The translations under genes were made by a program, and so were the position numbers. 64,000 nucleotides of DNA from Todiramphus chloris collaris (Eukaryota > Chordata > Aves > Coraciiformes > Alcedinidae): assembly GCA_025345505.1 (NCBI GenBank), contig JANVCC010000261.1, positions 2,962,005 through 3,026,004 on the forward strand. The letters are read 5' to 3'. Positions 13,501-25,151 of this stretch are shown in pieces. Position 1 is the stretch's first letter, and every line of letters begins with the position of its first letter. The notes under the pieces are model-generated. The model had not been told where the DNA came from. It ran no database searches and saw nothing but the letters and a program-made list of their open reading frames with translations.

Positions 13501-16500
13501 ATGACACCTAAAGACACAAATGCATCAAATAGGCAGCAATCAGATCAACAATTTAGAAGTCAAAAGTTCTCTACAGTAGGGTTGATCTAAACAAAGTAAT
13601 TTTGCTTTTTGAGTCAAAACTTAACTTGAAAACTACTAAATTTGACACGCTCTGACATTGTGACTCAAAAGAATTTTTCCAGCTGTTCAGCTGCCTAAAT
13701 CGTGAATGAAAATCTGGTAGTATTCATGACAGAAAGTTTCTTACCACAGGAGCAATATGATTATTGGTTTTTTTATTTATGCATTTAATAATACAACAAT
13801 TAGGAGAAAGATGTGTTTGAGGGCTTTTTTTAATTAGCAGCAAGAGCTCAGAAAATTTGTTACTCTTAATACTTGGTCGCCTTATGGGATTTTTTTGAAA
13901 GGCTTAATCCATATTTGACATCACCTACACCTAATTTTCAGAGCTTATTAAATAACTGCTTTCAGTTACTTATTAAGGCTATATATTAAAGTAAATAAGA
14001 CTGCGAAGAGAAAAATATTTTCATTTCCAGTTTTAGATCAGCCAGAATTTCATAAAATTATAACTCAATCCAGCAATATTCTAATCTCTCTTTCAGTGAG
14101 ACACAATCCCAGCAAAACCCATTGAGGATGACTTTTTTACATCCTTTAAATGGAGAATTAAGTCCCTTGAGAATCTTTATAAAAAGCCTAAGAGAATTGG
14201 GTGCCTGCCTGCACTAAGGGCTTTAGGAAAACTCAACTGAAATGTCTGGTTTTAGCTTTCTGTGGTAGAATGCATTGGCAGGAAAGGAATACTCCAAAAT
14301 TTTCCGGTTTTCTCTAGGGTACTGTTTAAGAAAGCTTTCTAGAGAGAAGATGAAATCTTTCTGTTATTTCAGTGAACAGACTATTTTGTAGAGAACACGC
14401 TGAAAACCTTAACATTCCCATAAGCCAATACAGAATTTTACTTGTAAAATCATACCCTTGTTAATATTAGGCCAGGTATATTTCTTCTTCATCCTTTTTA
14501 TTCCCCTAAATTGATTCATTTGAAGTAATATCTTGTACAAGCGTGATTAGTTCATGTTTGAAATGTCATTTCGAAGTTGAATGCTTAATGACTTGTAGCT
14601 TTACTGCTACGTATGTATCTGGCAGTTTTCCTCAGCTCAAGCCTGCTAACATAACTCACCCCAGGCTGATTTATTATTTTTATTCAACCAGGTGCTACAT
14701 GGGTTTGGCAACTTGGCAATGCCGTTGTCTGTAATGACTCTGCACTTGGTGCTTGATGATGCCAACACGTGTGATGAATTTACTGGCACCAGCAGAGAAT
14801 ATTTCTTTCCCTTATTTCTTAAGCTTTGTCTCCCTTATTTATTTATTTATGCAGAGGAATGAAAACTTTCATCTTTTTTTTTTTTACTGTAGCAGTCTCT
14901 TCTTCCTAACTGTGAAAATAAGCTAAATTCAGGTGAAGACATTTAAAGTTTTAGTACTATTCAATACAATATTCATAGTACTAATTTGAAGTTCTGTGCT
15001 GTTTTTGAAGTTTCCCCTGAGTAGCAGCTAAGTAGCTGCTGTGCAGTCTACAAGGAAACTTTCTCTGTCAGCCTTTTCTGTTGTCTATCTGCTGTATTGC
15101 AAGCATTAATTTAAAATTCTGTTTATGCTCTTTGAAGAGTATTTCATTTATCAATAGAGGACTATAAAGTCTCATACCTAAGCATTAATACTAGGGCTAC
15201 ACAATTTCTTACTACTACAAGCCTGAATGGTAGCTACTGCACATTGCAATGCACATTTATTTAATCTGTGTTTCTGTAACGAGTCATCACTCTCTTATTA
15301 GGTTTCATTTTTTTCCCAAGTGTGTGGTTTGAGGGATAATTTAACTCTTTCTTAACCCTTTTTTTTTATTATTCTTGTAAACTTTGAACCTCTTACTGCT
15401 TAGAGGAACAAATTAGGATGACTGTTGCAACTGAAATTTCTGCTAACTTCGAAGCACTTACATCCTAAGCACACATTTTGTTTTTTGAATGAAATCTCAA
15501 CACAAACAATTCAATATTTGTCAGTTTGTCATTACTTACTGGATAGTAAACCATACAAAAAACAAAGTTGTGTTAAATTCAAATTTATTTAGGATTGATT
15601 TAAAGGCAAAGATCTTTTTTTTTTTTTTTTCTTACTTGTGTGTCAGTGGAATGTAAGAAATACCTTCCAAACACTTTTTTTCAGTAAGCAGTTTTTAATA
15701 TGCATGGGACTACAGCCATATAGGTAAGAATTGAACAGGAAAAGGTAATCTGTATCTACAAATTTTACTCATCCCCTCATCCTCTCTTTTTCTCATGATG
15801 TGAGAGGATCTGCATAGCTTTGTTAAACAAGCTGTACCTCTAAGATGAGATAGTTCACAATCCAGTACTACACTTGCACTGGAAAATATAAAGACAGTGA
15901 CCTAAATGCCAATCTCACTCCACGATCAATTAGGGCCATGCACAGCAGATCACACATATACACACACATGAAAAAACAACTAGGCAAAAAAAGCTCCATC
16001 TGGTTCAGAAGAGAGTGGCCAGTCCCATAAATAACACAAGCTGTCAGGAAAACATCATTCCTATAGTACTCTGTGTATTGGCTTTCTGTCCAACCACAGA
16101 TCCACTACAAGGACCTTCAGAGCTTTGCATAGGCCTGGACCACACATCTCTTCAACTCTCCATAATAGCTGCATTCAGGAGTTAGTCCCAAATTAGCAAG
16201 GTGGAGAATAAAATGTACAGAAGTAAAGAATGTGGACGTACATGAGTTTAAAATTCAGTTGAGCACATGTGAGCAGACACACACCAAAACGAGCAGCAAC
16301 AACAAAGAAAACTCCGAGTTTTCGTTTCAGCTGAGCTTTTTTGAAGCAGGAAAACAAAACTTATCAGAAATATTGTATTTGAAAATGTAGTTGCAAACTC
16401 TGTAGTTCAGTATGAAGTAAATCTAACAAAAAGCTGTATTAAATTACTTCTGTTGGTAACTAATAAGTAGTTATCAACACTAAAGGCAAAAAAGAAACAC

Positions 16501-16699
16501 CTTTGGATCTTAACTTGGTTAAACCAGCCATACATTATTTTCACGTTCAGATTTTTTCCATAGTGGAAAAGGAAAGATTCAGTACTGAAAGTTTGTGTTC
16601 TGGTAGCATCTGTTACTAGGTCAGAAGGTGAGAGTGCTGGGTGCTGTACAGGCATACGATAAATAAATAGGAGTTCTCTAAGTTTACAGTATTGCTGCA
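10529..16699. other. non-coding stretch, no gene recognised
   Basis: The sequence holds simple repeats only: (TG)n near 10987-11000, an AAAAT-type A-rich run at 11770-11797 and T16 at 15615-15630. A possible acceptor/donor pair surrounds 15685-15723, but nothing else supports an exon there. Confidence 0.55.
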
Positions 16700-17640
16700 C
16701 AAAAGAAATGCGCCTGCGTTTTCTTTATATGTAAGCTTTACCTTAGTAAATATCGATGACTGGCAAGGCTAATACAGAACACGAGCAGTGCCGAGGTGGT
16801 GCTGACTGCTGCCAAAACAGGAGGAGGAACCACGGTCCCAGCACTGCCTCTGGAGTTTCCTATCACTTGCTTCAAGTGTTGTCTCACCCTCCTCCGGGGG
16901 GTATCATGCTACTCCATATCTCCTTTCCGGCTTCAATTTTACACGCTGCTTGCGTTCGAGGTGTGTGGACTCCAAGGAGAGGAGTGAAAATTACTTTCCA
17001 CAGTCTCGTCAGTTCTGAGGAATTCTCTCGTGTGAGGGGTAGCAACCTTCCATGGTCCAGCTCTGCGTTAAAGCTCTAGCATATGGTGAAGCCACCCCTT
17101 CCCAGAGTGCTTTCTCAGTTTTACTTTAACGTCCTCCCCTCTACTGCAGAGGGAGACAAAGGATTCTCCATTTTTCTAAGGCCTCCCCTGGGGAAAAAGA
17201 ACAAAAGACGTATAGTTCCTGTACGTCCGGTTTCTTAGTCAAACGTACAGTTCGTAGGTGCGCTTTCCAAGGAGTCAAATGGTTGCTCACATGCCCGAAA
17301 TAGGAAAGGACGTGAAAGTTGTGGCATGAGCAGGGTGAGGAGAGGCTGTGGATATTCAGTTTGCTCAGAGGGTGAGCGGCGATCCCCGCTCCCTCCCGTT
17401 AATTTGCTGACGAGAAGTATCAACACGCTGCGTTTGTTTCTTCTCTCTGGTTTGCAATTAGGAGACAACACACAGCAAAATAACTTTGAAGCATTTCCTT
17501 AAAGGCACAGGACAAACCCCCCGGGAGAAAGGCACAGCCTGAAGAGAGCCTTGTGCTTGTGTTTGATAGTGACAGGCGGCAATGGAAATGCGGGGCTTGG
17601 TGCTCGGGACTAGGAGACCATTATAGGCGCAAGTCACAGG
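16700..17640. promoter_or_regulatory. CpG-enriched patch, candidate promoter or unmethylated regulatory element
   Basis: CpG is rare through most of the window but frequent here. By hand count, about 15 CpGs fall in roughly 230 bases at 17210-17440, close to the number expected from base composition, and about 11 more fall in 16745-17040. GC content also rises to about half. In vertebrates such local loss of CpG depletion marks DNA kept unmethylated in the germ line, usually promoters. It lies about 34 kb upstream of the ST18 start codon, so an upstream non-coding first exon of ST18 or a divergent lncRNA start is possible. Direction is unknown. Open frames within it (for example 16756-17079 +) look like chance products of the higher GC content and resemble no known protein. 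Confidence 0.35.
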
Positions 17641-17689
17641 GAGACCATGGCAGAATAAAGCTTCCCCCAGCCCCACCCAGAAGTGTGGC

Positions 17690-18420
17690 TGCCTTTGTAA
17701 TTTTAATTGGTCTGTGTTTGTGGAGTGGGGCCTCTATTTACTTATGGCTTGGGGCTTGTGTTTACCAAGCCTGGTGGAGGCCAAGTGTCATATCACTGAA
17801 GCTTAGTTCCTGCAAGCTCTCCTGCTATATCTTGAGGCACTTTTCTTTTCAGTATCTGTGCCTGTCTAATTCGCGAGCTTCTGTGAAACAAGCACAGGAG
17901 GGTACAAGGCCTACAGGGAGGAATTACACCTAATTACTCAAATAATTGCTAGGCTGTTGCCTTCTTAGTCACTGAAAATAATTTCCAGGTCCCTGGCTTT
18001 TATAGATAGTCTTCTAGAGGCAGGAGGACACAGCCCCCTTTTTAACTCAGCCCATTCACTCACAAAATCAGAACACTCGAGCCTGCAAAATTAATAAGCA
18101 CCACTTCCATTACATATATTTTAGGTTGTTGTTGCCGTGGCGATAAAGTCAGGGACATTGAATCTCCTCTGTTGAGCCATTGTTATCATCCCTGGCCATC
18201 TGCTGCAGAGGAGTGATATTCCATCTCATTTGCATGATGACTGATATATGGGAGGTTTGGAAGGACATATGCCACAGCAATCATGTGATGAAAATTAAAG
18301 TGAAAGTTTTGGGCCCAGAGCCGAACAAAATCTGTGTATGCGCATGAGGCTGTTGATGTGCAAATGTGAATCATATTGAGAAGGTTTGAATAGGGAGGTG
18401 TGACGTAAAGAGGGGACACA
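17690..18420. promoter_or_regulatory. candidate developmental enhancer-like element
   Basis: Downstream of the CpG-rich patch the sequence is compositionally complex and dense in known motif cores: an inverted CCAAT box in TTTTAATTGGTCTG near 17700, an E-box CATCTG at 18197-18202, a perfect octamer ATTTGCAT (POU factor site) at 18228-18235, GATA-type TTATCA, and a second CAAATG-type core near 18360. Lack of simple repeats and a mixed-motif texture are typical of conserved non-coding elements around neural transcription-factor genes. Conservation was not tested. Confidence 0.3.
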
Positions 18421-19061
18421 AACGCAGGTGCTTATCTCTAGGCAGTCAAAGGCACTGGATGTCATATCATGGGAACTACCTTTCAAAGACACAGCTTTAG
18501 TGCACAGTTCAGCACACAAGGGAGGAGAAACATATAAGTTTTGGAAACAAAAATAAAGTAAGTTTAACAACTTTTTCACACTATTCTGAACCCATTGATG
18601 TTTAAGCAACTTGTACTATTAGTAACTTTCTGTCTTTTCTATTGTTTTATGCTTTTATTCTGCAAAAAGCAAAATCATGTCCATATATCAATGCTGAAAG
18701 CGTGAGAGATTTGTATTAAGAAGTTTGAGGGCTTTTAATCCGTGTTTAAAATGCTCTCTGCAAACTTTTCTTTTTGTTTAAATGACACTAATGCTGTTTC
18801 TTCCACAATGCATGCTTGGTCATTATCTTAAATGCTATTTTGGGCCTCAATTAAAAAATAGCTACTTGTAACTGCTTTGAGAAAGCTTTCTGAATAAAAT
18901 GTCATGGTGTAATTGCATTTATACTGCCTCAGTAAAGCCTTTGTTCATATACATTTTACAGTTGTGCAAATTTGCAGCTCTAGCTATTTGATTTGGGGAA
19001 ATGATCACAAGGACACTTTTCTTCTCATTTTGAAAAGTTGCTGAACTTAAATATTACCACT

Positions 19062-19110
19062 GAAAAAAAAGAGAGGGGAAAGAAAACGGAACGGGAGAGG
19101 GAGAGAGTGG
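19062..19110 (+). repeat. GA-rich purine tract
   Basis: A nearly pure A/G stretch of about 49 bases, including GGGAGAGGGAGAGAG-type sequence with two isolated C positions. Low-complexity DNA; GAGA-like repeats can bind zinc-finger factors, but nothing here shows a function. Confidence 0.75.
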
Positions 19111-19548
19111 GACCAGTGTATTTGCAGGAACTGTTCGATAGATGCAGGTTCACTTGCAGTTCTGTATTACACACCAAAGAGCTTTCTCACGATCTTTTAG
19201 AATGCTTTAAAATCATGTGTAATGTTTTTTAAATTAAGATAGTTGATCAATACGTTTAATAACATTGCTGTAAGTGAAAAAGGGTCTTTCAAAGTGTGAC
19301 ATTTCAGTCCTTTAAATTATTTGGGATTTGGAGAGTGAATTGAGAGCCTCTGGTTAAAAAAACCGAACACTGTACTTTAGAATGAATGTCTGTGTCAGGA
19401 AAATCTTTAGAAAGTTAAATGACAGTAATATCAGGCAAGGTTGAAGAATGAAATGGACCTTCTGGGACAACATTTTGCAGGAGGATGATTTTTATGAAAT
19501 AGCATTTGATGCTAAAGAAAGTCTGTTTAACACTCTGATCAGCAATAG

Positions 19549-19570
19549 CTCTCTCTCTCTCTCTCTCTCT
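19549..19570 (+). repeat. (CT)11 microsatellite
   Basis: Eleven perfect CT dinucleotides. Confidence 0.95.
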
Positions 19571-20629
19571 GACTTTCTTTTGTCTTTAACAAAGCACTTA
19601 GTTCAGATGTTTGTCTTCCTTCATATGTAAATAGCAGGACAATCTTCTGCAAGGTGCTGTGAATTTTTCATTTAATAGATTATAAAAGCACAAATCCCAG
19701 ATTTTATCCTTAAACTGTATGGGGTGAACTTTGTTAGTTAAGGATCTTTTTAGGATTCAGAGCGGCCATTTATTATCTCTTTTGTTAATTAAATTAGTTA
19801 AGTTAATTACGTAGATGTGTCTTCTTTGGTTTTGTAATTCTTGGGGAAAATTATAGCAATTGTGATGAAGGTTTTCTTTGAGACAATAATATATTTCTTC
19901 TATAAGGTAGCTAACAGATAATCCAGATTCAGAAAGAGTAATTTCTAAATATAGGCTTTGCCTCTTCACTTCCCAGTTTGGAGCATTTTATTTTTACTTG
20001 TAAATATTATCTGCGTATTATAGTACTTTCATGCCTGCAGGCTAAGATTACCAGTCTTCCTTTTTTTTCCTCCTCCTTCTAAATATTCAATTACTCAATG
20101 GTAATTATTATTATGTGGCCTTCTTGGCTTACTGCATTATTAGATTAATATAGATTTCTTGTGCCAAATTAGCGGAAATCACTGTTATACACAACAACGA
20201 ATCACTTTTTTTGTTGGGTTTTTTTTTCCTTTTTTAGTTTTATTTACTTTGTTGAATAGCAGGAAGACTTTGACATCATGAGGTTTTATTCCTGAGTCTC
20301 TTAATATAATACATCTTTGAAAGCTGAGCAGGAGAGGGCGTATTTTTGTTTTGTTTTTTCTTTTGTAGGTTTCCGATAAGCAGAAACTTTGGTTAAATTA
20401 TAATTTAGTTTGTTGAACGATCTATCAGTAGGGACCTTTGTGAATTATATTAGAGTTCAAGTCTCCTGCTCTCTGGTGATTGTTTGAGGTGTGTAACAGA
20501 GGTGAGAAAAACGAAAATGAAAGAAAAGGAGCTGTCCAGGGTACTGCAGCTGATTAATATTTCCTGTGACTGTACAGAAAAAAATCCTTTACTGAAGTGT
20601 TCACAAAACTGCCACCATATGTTACCTTT

Positions 20630-20646
20630 CCCCCACCCCCCCCCCC
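20630..20646 (+). repeat. C-rich run (C5-A-C11)
   Basis: Sixteen cytosines broken by one A. One of several long C/G homopolymers in the window. Confidence 0.9.
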
Positions 20647-21917
20647 AACCAGATAAACCTTATATTGAAGTTAACTATTAAAAAAAGTCTGTGTATGAAA
20701 ACTTATTTCAGAATCACGTCATGTTTCTGTGGGTAACAAATACCCTCTCAGATCACAATAACTTTTACAAATTGCTTATTAAAACTAGATTATTATGCAA
20801 AGATTTTTGTCAAAGTTACAGACAAGAAAACTTTTCCAGTCTAAATTAATCTTTGCGTATAACACAAATGGTTTCTATGGTATTGCCATAATGTAAACAA
20901 AACAAACAAACAAAAAACCCCCAGATCCCAATCTTGCATTACTTGATTGCTTTTGAAATGAATTCTTGTCCTTATGTGACCTGAAATGTGTGGTTACAAA
21001 GCTATAGAAATCCAAACGATCATATTTGTTTGATATGAAATGAAAAAAAATAGTTAAATTGAAAGTTTAACATCATGAAATTCAAAATCCCAAGCGGTAT
21101 ATAAACATTAAAAGAAACTTTGGACTGCTAATCCTAGGAAATGAGTTTTATGGATTGAATTCAACAAGGCTTCAGAAATGGTTCCATCTGCTGCCTAGCA
21201 GCTGGTGAAAGGATAAATTTAATTCATTAATTCATTTGGAAAAAAGGATCCAAGTAGTAAAGACTTCATTGCTCATAATGCACATAGGTGGAAATCAAAA
21301 CTGAAATTAAGTCCAGTTGATCATCTTTGATAATGAGAAACATTTTCTTTGTTATTTTTATAATGATCTTGATCAGGCAATTGACATTATATTGACTATA
21401 TGCTGTTAACTGGTATTTTTATGTCTCAAAAAGTTGAGTATAGTTCTGAAAGCATAACTCCTCTTCCAGAAGAAACATCCCTGTTGTGGGAGTTGCAGAT
21501 TAGGTAGCTTTGAAAAGCTGGAATATTTCACAGAAACAATATTGCTGTCTGTCTATGGATACTTGCAACTTCTTTCATATTAAGTCAACTTACAAACACA
21601 AAATAAGATATCACTAAAATTAGAAAATAAACTTGTTCACAGTTAAGTAGCTGTTATAATCCAAACCCAGAATGTCAGGTGTAAAGGATTTATTACTTTC
21701 CTTTAATCTTGTGACTCTTAACAGAAAAGTAATCTTTCCTGTCTTCACCCATTTTCTTTTCATAGTAAGTGCTAAAAAGTTAGAGCAAGAGGGAAAATAT
21801 TGAAATATCCATAGTTTTAAAGTCAAAATCAATCGGACAAATGTTTCAATAATAGCTTGACATTTAAGTTCTAGATATAAAGTTATGCAACTTATCACAA
21901 ATTCCAGATACAGATTT

Positions 21918-21936
21918 AAAAAAAAAAAAAAAAAAA
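21918..21936 (+). repeat. poly(A) tract, A19
   Basis: Nineteen adenines. There is no recognisable retrocopy or SINE upstream, so a processed-insert origin cannot be claimed. Confidence 0.9.
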
Positions 21937-22850
21937 GTGATTGCCTCTACTTCTTTTAACCTAAATCCCAAGCTGTGACTGAAAAGATGTCTGAGGTTTT
22001 TGAACCATGAGATGGTCAAGTGGCAAGGGTTCTTGTTCACCTTCCAGCAGGCACACAGGTAATCGTGTGCCTCATTACTTGCTGAGGGATGCGCAGGACG
22101 ATGAACCTGTTATCCTGAAACCAGTTACATATCTGCCAATGCCTGTTTTCAATGTTTCTGCTTGAGATGGTGATTTCATGAATGATATTTGGCTTTTCCT
22201 GTTTCCTCTGTAGCCCATAGCTCACTGTGGTGGGTTTGTTGGATTTACTATAAAGGTTCTGTTCGCACCCTGTGGGTTGGGTTAAGAATTAGGATTTATG
22301 CATTTACTTCTACTGTTGCATTGTTTATACAGCTTTGGTTTAGTTTTGATCCCTTTTTTTTTGCCTTTGAGGCTCTTCCACAGTGTCAGCTGCTGACTGA
22401 TAGTAGGAGAACGGCCTCGTGGTGTGAATGAAAGGGACCTAGCGGTTGGTAAACAGAGATAAGGAATAAATAGAGCACAGGCAAAAGGAGATAGTTCTGT
22501 GGGAGCCCAGATTGCCGCCAGTCTGTTCAAGTGAGATGCAGTGCCTGTCCTTTTCCCAGATTAAATTAGTGTGCGAAATCTCCAGTGACCTCCTCCCCTT
22601 CTCCCCATACTCTTTAGCCAAGCTGAACAGCCTCTGCTGTAAAGTATTCATTTTATCCAGGGACAAGTTGGACAATAGAACTCTCCCTGTTACTTATGGA
22701 CAGCTGTCGTGATTCATAGGGCTTTTCAGCATTTCATTTTTCATAAGAGTTAAAAGGGTTTTACCTTGTAACTGACGAGAGGTTATAAATGCAAAGATGC
22801 CAGCCCTGAGGTTGCCTGTAGTGGGGAAGTTAATAAAAAAATATTAACAT

Positions 22851-22876
22851 CCCCCCCCCCCCCCCCCCCACACACA
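22851..22876 (+). repeat. C19 followed by (AC)n
   Basis: Nineteen cytosines run directly into ACACACA. On the - strand it is a G19 tract with G-quadruplex potential. Confidence 0.9.
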
Positions 22877-22899
22877 GATCCCCTCCCAAATCTGTGAAA

Positions 22900-23340
22900 G
22901 GCTGTGTATTTTGTTAGTGCTGCCCTTCTTATTTAAAGGGGTTTAATTGTGATAACGTGATTACACTGAAGCATGAACTGCATGGAGAAATTAACAAGCA
23001 GAGACAGAGCGATATGCAGGGCCCCCAAGGTTCCCTAAATTAAAGGTGACCAGTACAAACCCAGTGAGTGCCCTTTTCCCTTCTTTGCCCTTGCTTTTGC
23101 CTACATCTCCTATCACTTTATTACCTGCAAATAACTCCCAGGAAAGAGTAAGCCCTCATGAGATACCTCTGTGGTCCCGTATTTTTTTTTAGTGATTTAC
23201 TGCAAATATATTCAGCATTTTGACTGATTAAATAGACCTTCGGCAACCTTGAGGGTCACTGTGTAGAGTATGTACATAGAAAATGCATCAGCCCATTGTA
23301 CCCTGGCAGCTAATGAGATTGGTCGTTAAGTAAATGACAC
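22900..23340. promoter_or_regulatory. candidate conserved regulatory block
   Basis: Complex, repeat-free sequence between two poly-C tracts. It includes a nuclear-receptor-like AAAGGTGACC near 23043, homeodomain-type cores (CTAATGAG, GATTAAAT) and an ATTGG CCAAT-type core near 23318. The texture resembles conserved non-coding DNA. This is a composition-based guess only. Confidence 0.2.
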
Positions 23341-23612
23341 AAAGCCTACAAAAAAAGCTTAGCAGCTCACTAGAGTATCACAGAGTGTCCCTGCACACCA
23401 CACAACGACACAAACAGTGGACTAACCTAGCCCACCCCTGCTTTATTCTACATCACTGCTTCCCTGATGTCAGCGTGAGAGGCAGAACAAAGGCTAAAAG
23501 GCACACGGTAAGTCAGTCTGACAATTATGCCCTAGGGAGAAAGTAGAGCAAATCTTAGCCTAACCATGGGGTTGAAAGTCCGTTTCTAGACAAGTAGGTC
23601 ATAATAAGGGGA

Positions 23613-23656
23613 TTTTTTTTTTTTTTTTCCCCCCCCCCCCCCCCCCCCCCCCCCCC
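23613..23656 (+). repeat. T16C28 homopolymer junction
   Basis: Sixteen T followed by 28 uninterrupted C, giving a 44-base pure pyrimidine strand. The complementary strand is G28A16, with strong potential for G-quadruplex, i-motif and intramolecular triplex. It is the longest C run in the window. Its length may be inaccurate, because such tracts are hard to sequence. Confidence 0.9.
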
Positions 23657-24816
23657 ATCACTTCATGAAGGGGAGAAAAATGTCTCTGGAATCAAGGTTG
23701 GGTTTGTTTCTTGTTGGTTTGTTTCCTTTTCTCTCTGTCTGATTTGCCAGCTTACAAAAGTTTCTGGAATTCCGAAAGTAATGTGAAAGAGTGTGTTTTG
23801 TGAGCTGGGTATTGCAATTGTAGTATAATGAAATAAATATGCTTTGTAAGAACTGCCACACAAATAGCTCTGCCTCGGATGTACATTAGCGTCTGATGAA
23901 CTTTACGGACAGAAAGTTTCTTTTTTACTTCTCTGTATAAATCTGCAGAAAATGTGTTCTATGTAGGAATACACATTTCGCTTCCCTAGCCAGCTACTTA
24001 CACCCCTAAATATCTGGTACAGCTTTTACAACTATGCAGATATAAATGAAGTTGTTACTCTAATTTTGGGGTGTTTTTTAAAGCAGATTTTTCCATGATG
24101 TCTCTCTCAGTGTTGTCTTTTACGTGAGTTGAAGATTGCTGTTAAACAGCTACACAGTCGTTACCTATTTTCTTTGCACAGCAGCAGAATACTCAGCTAA
24201 TATCTTAGAACAGCAGTTGCCTGCCTGTGTAACCAAAGATGAAATCTTTTCCAGCAGTCTTTCAGTTTAGTATCTCAGGACCCTTTATTTTTGCTGAAAA
24301 ATGGCAACAGGAAGTTGCCAGAAAGTCTTGTTTGCATTGCTAAAATGTTTCTGTCTGCTTTGCACTTTGGAGGCTATAGGGGATGTTAAGTTCAAAACGA
24401 CGTGATATTATTATTGCAAGATGCCTGTGTGACTTAATGCTTCTCCTCCCCCAAGCCCACTGAAAACCATATGTTTTAAGAATGCTTTCTCAAGTACAGA
24501 CAGTTAAAGAAGTGAGTTTTAGGTATCAGCCTGCGTCACAGTTGTTTTTGTTGTTCTTCTGTTTTCTTTTGGAAGAGTTATTTAATTTGGGAAAGCACTT
24601 GTCAATATGTGAGTATTTAGACATGTCAGGATAACCTGTTCACTTAATTAAAACTCTTCATAGGTCACAGAAGTCATTTCACTATGTTATGTCGCTTACC
24701 CAGGGACATCCTTTTTACTGCATGGACAATAGACACTATCATCACAGCTTATAGAAGCTAAGATAGAATGTGATGTTTTTAACATATGCATTCTATGGTT
24801 CCTTGCAAACGCACGG

Positions 24817-24835
24817 GTGTGTGTGTATGTGTGTG
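24817..24835 (+). repeat. (GT)n microsatellite, interrupted
   Basis: Alternating GT with one A substitution in the middle. Alternating purine-pyrimidine sequence can adopt Z-DNA. Confidence 0.85.
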
Positions 24836-25078
24836 CACCTATACAAATCTGCATGTGCATATTTATATTGGAAGTGTACATATGCAAAAAACTATGTTCA
24901 CTTACATAATATTTCATTTCACTGAAACTCAGTATACATTAAGTAATAGTTATGTCTGCTTTTGCATTTCTCATTAATTCCAGCTTAGGTAATTTAATGC
25001 GTAAACTAACTCAAGGAAAAATTTGTATGATTTAATTTTATTTTCTGTATGTTTAAGATGTGTGCCTCTCAGCAACAT

Positions 25079-25105
25079 GTGTTCCATGTGTTCCATATGT
25101 TCCAT
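25079..25105 (+). repeat. three tandem copies of a 9-base unit
   Basis: GTGTTCCAT, GTGTTCCAT, ATGTTCCAT stand head to tail, the last differing at its first base. Confidence 0.9.
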
Positions 25106-25131
25106 CAGAAAATATGAGATATGCAGGCATC

Positions 25132-25151
25132 AGAAAACAAGCTTGTTTTCT
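25132..25151. repeat. 20-base perfect palindrome
   Basis: The half-site AGAAAACAAG is followed immediately by its exact reverse complement CTTGTTTTCT, centred on a HindIII-type AAGCTT. No loop separates the arms. It could be a dimeric protein-binding site or a cruciform-forming sequence. Confidence 0.9.

Larger units (their letters stand above)
18421..22850. other. non-coding stretch with simple repeats
   Basis: No gene is recognised. Contents are a purine-rich run (19062-19110), (CT)n, a C-rich run and A19, all listed separately, within ordinary AT-rich sequence. Confidence 0.55.

Noticed and set aside
15685-15723. possible 39-base exon between TTTTTTCAG and TAG|GTAAGA
   Set aside because: Splice signals alone are common by chance. 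No coding pattern and no link to a neighbouring exon.
16756-17079. 107-codon open frame (+) in the CpG-rich patch
   Set aside because: No recognisable domain, no clear splice context, and it lies where higher GC lowers stop frequency. Treated as chance.
17553-17933. 126-codon open frame (+)
   Set aside because: Low-complexity Cys/Ser/Leu-rich composition, no family resemblance and no splice or polyadenylation context.
21918-21936. A19 tract as the tail of a retrocopy or SINE
   Set aside because: No recognisable SINE or processed-gene body upstream and no target-site duplication seen.
23474-23507. possible 34-base exon between GATGTCAG and ACACG|GTAAGT
   Set aside because: Good donor but weak acceptor, and no independent support. 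Could be a 5' UTR exon but cannot be claimed.
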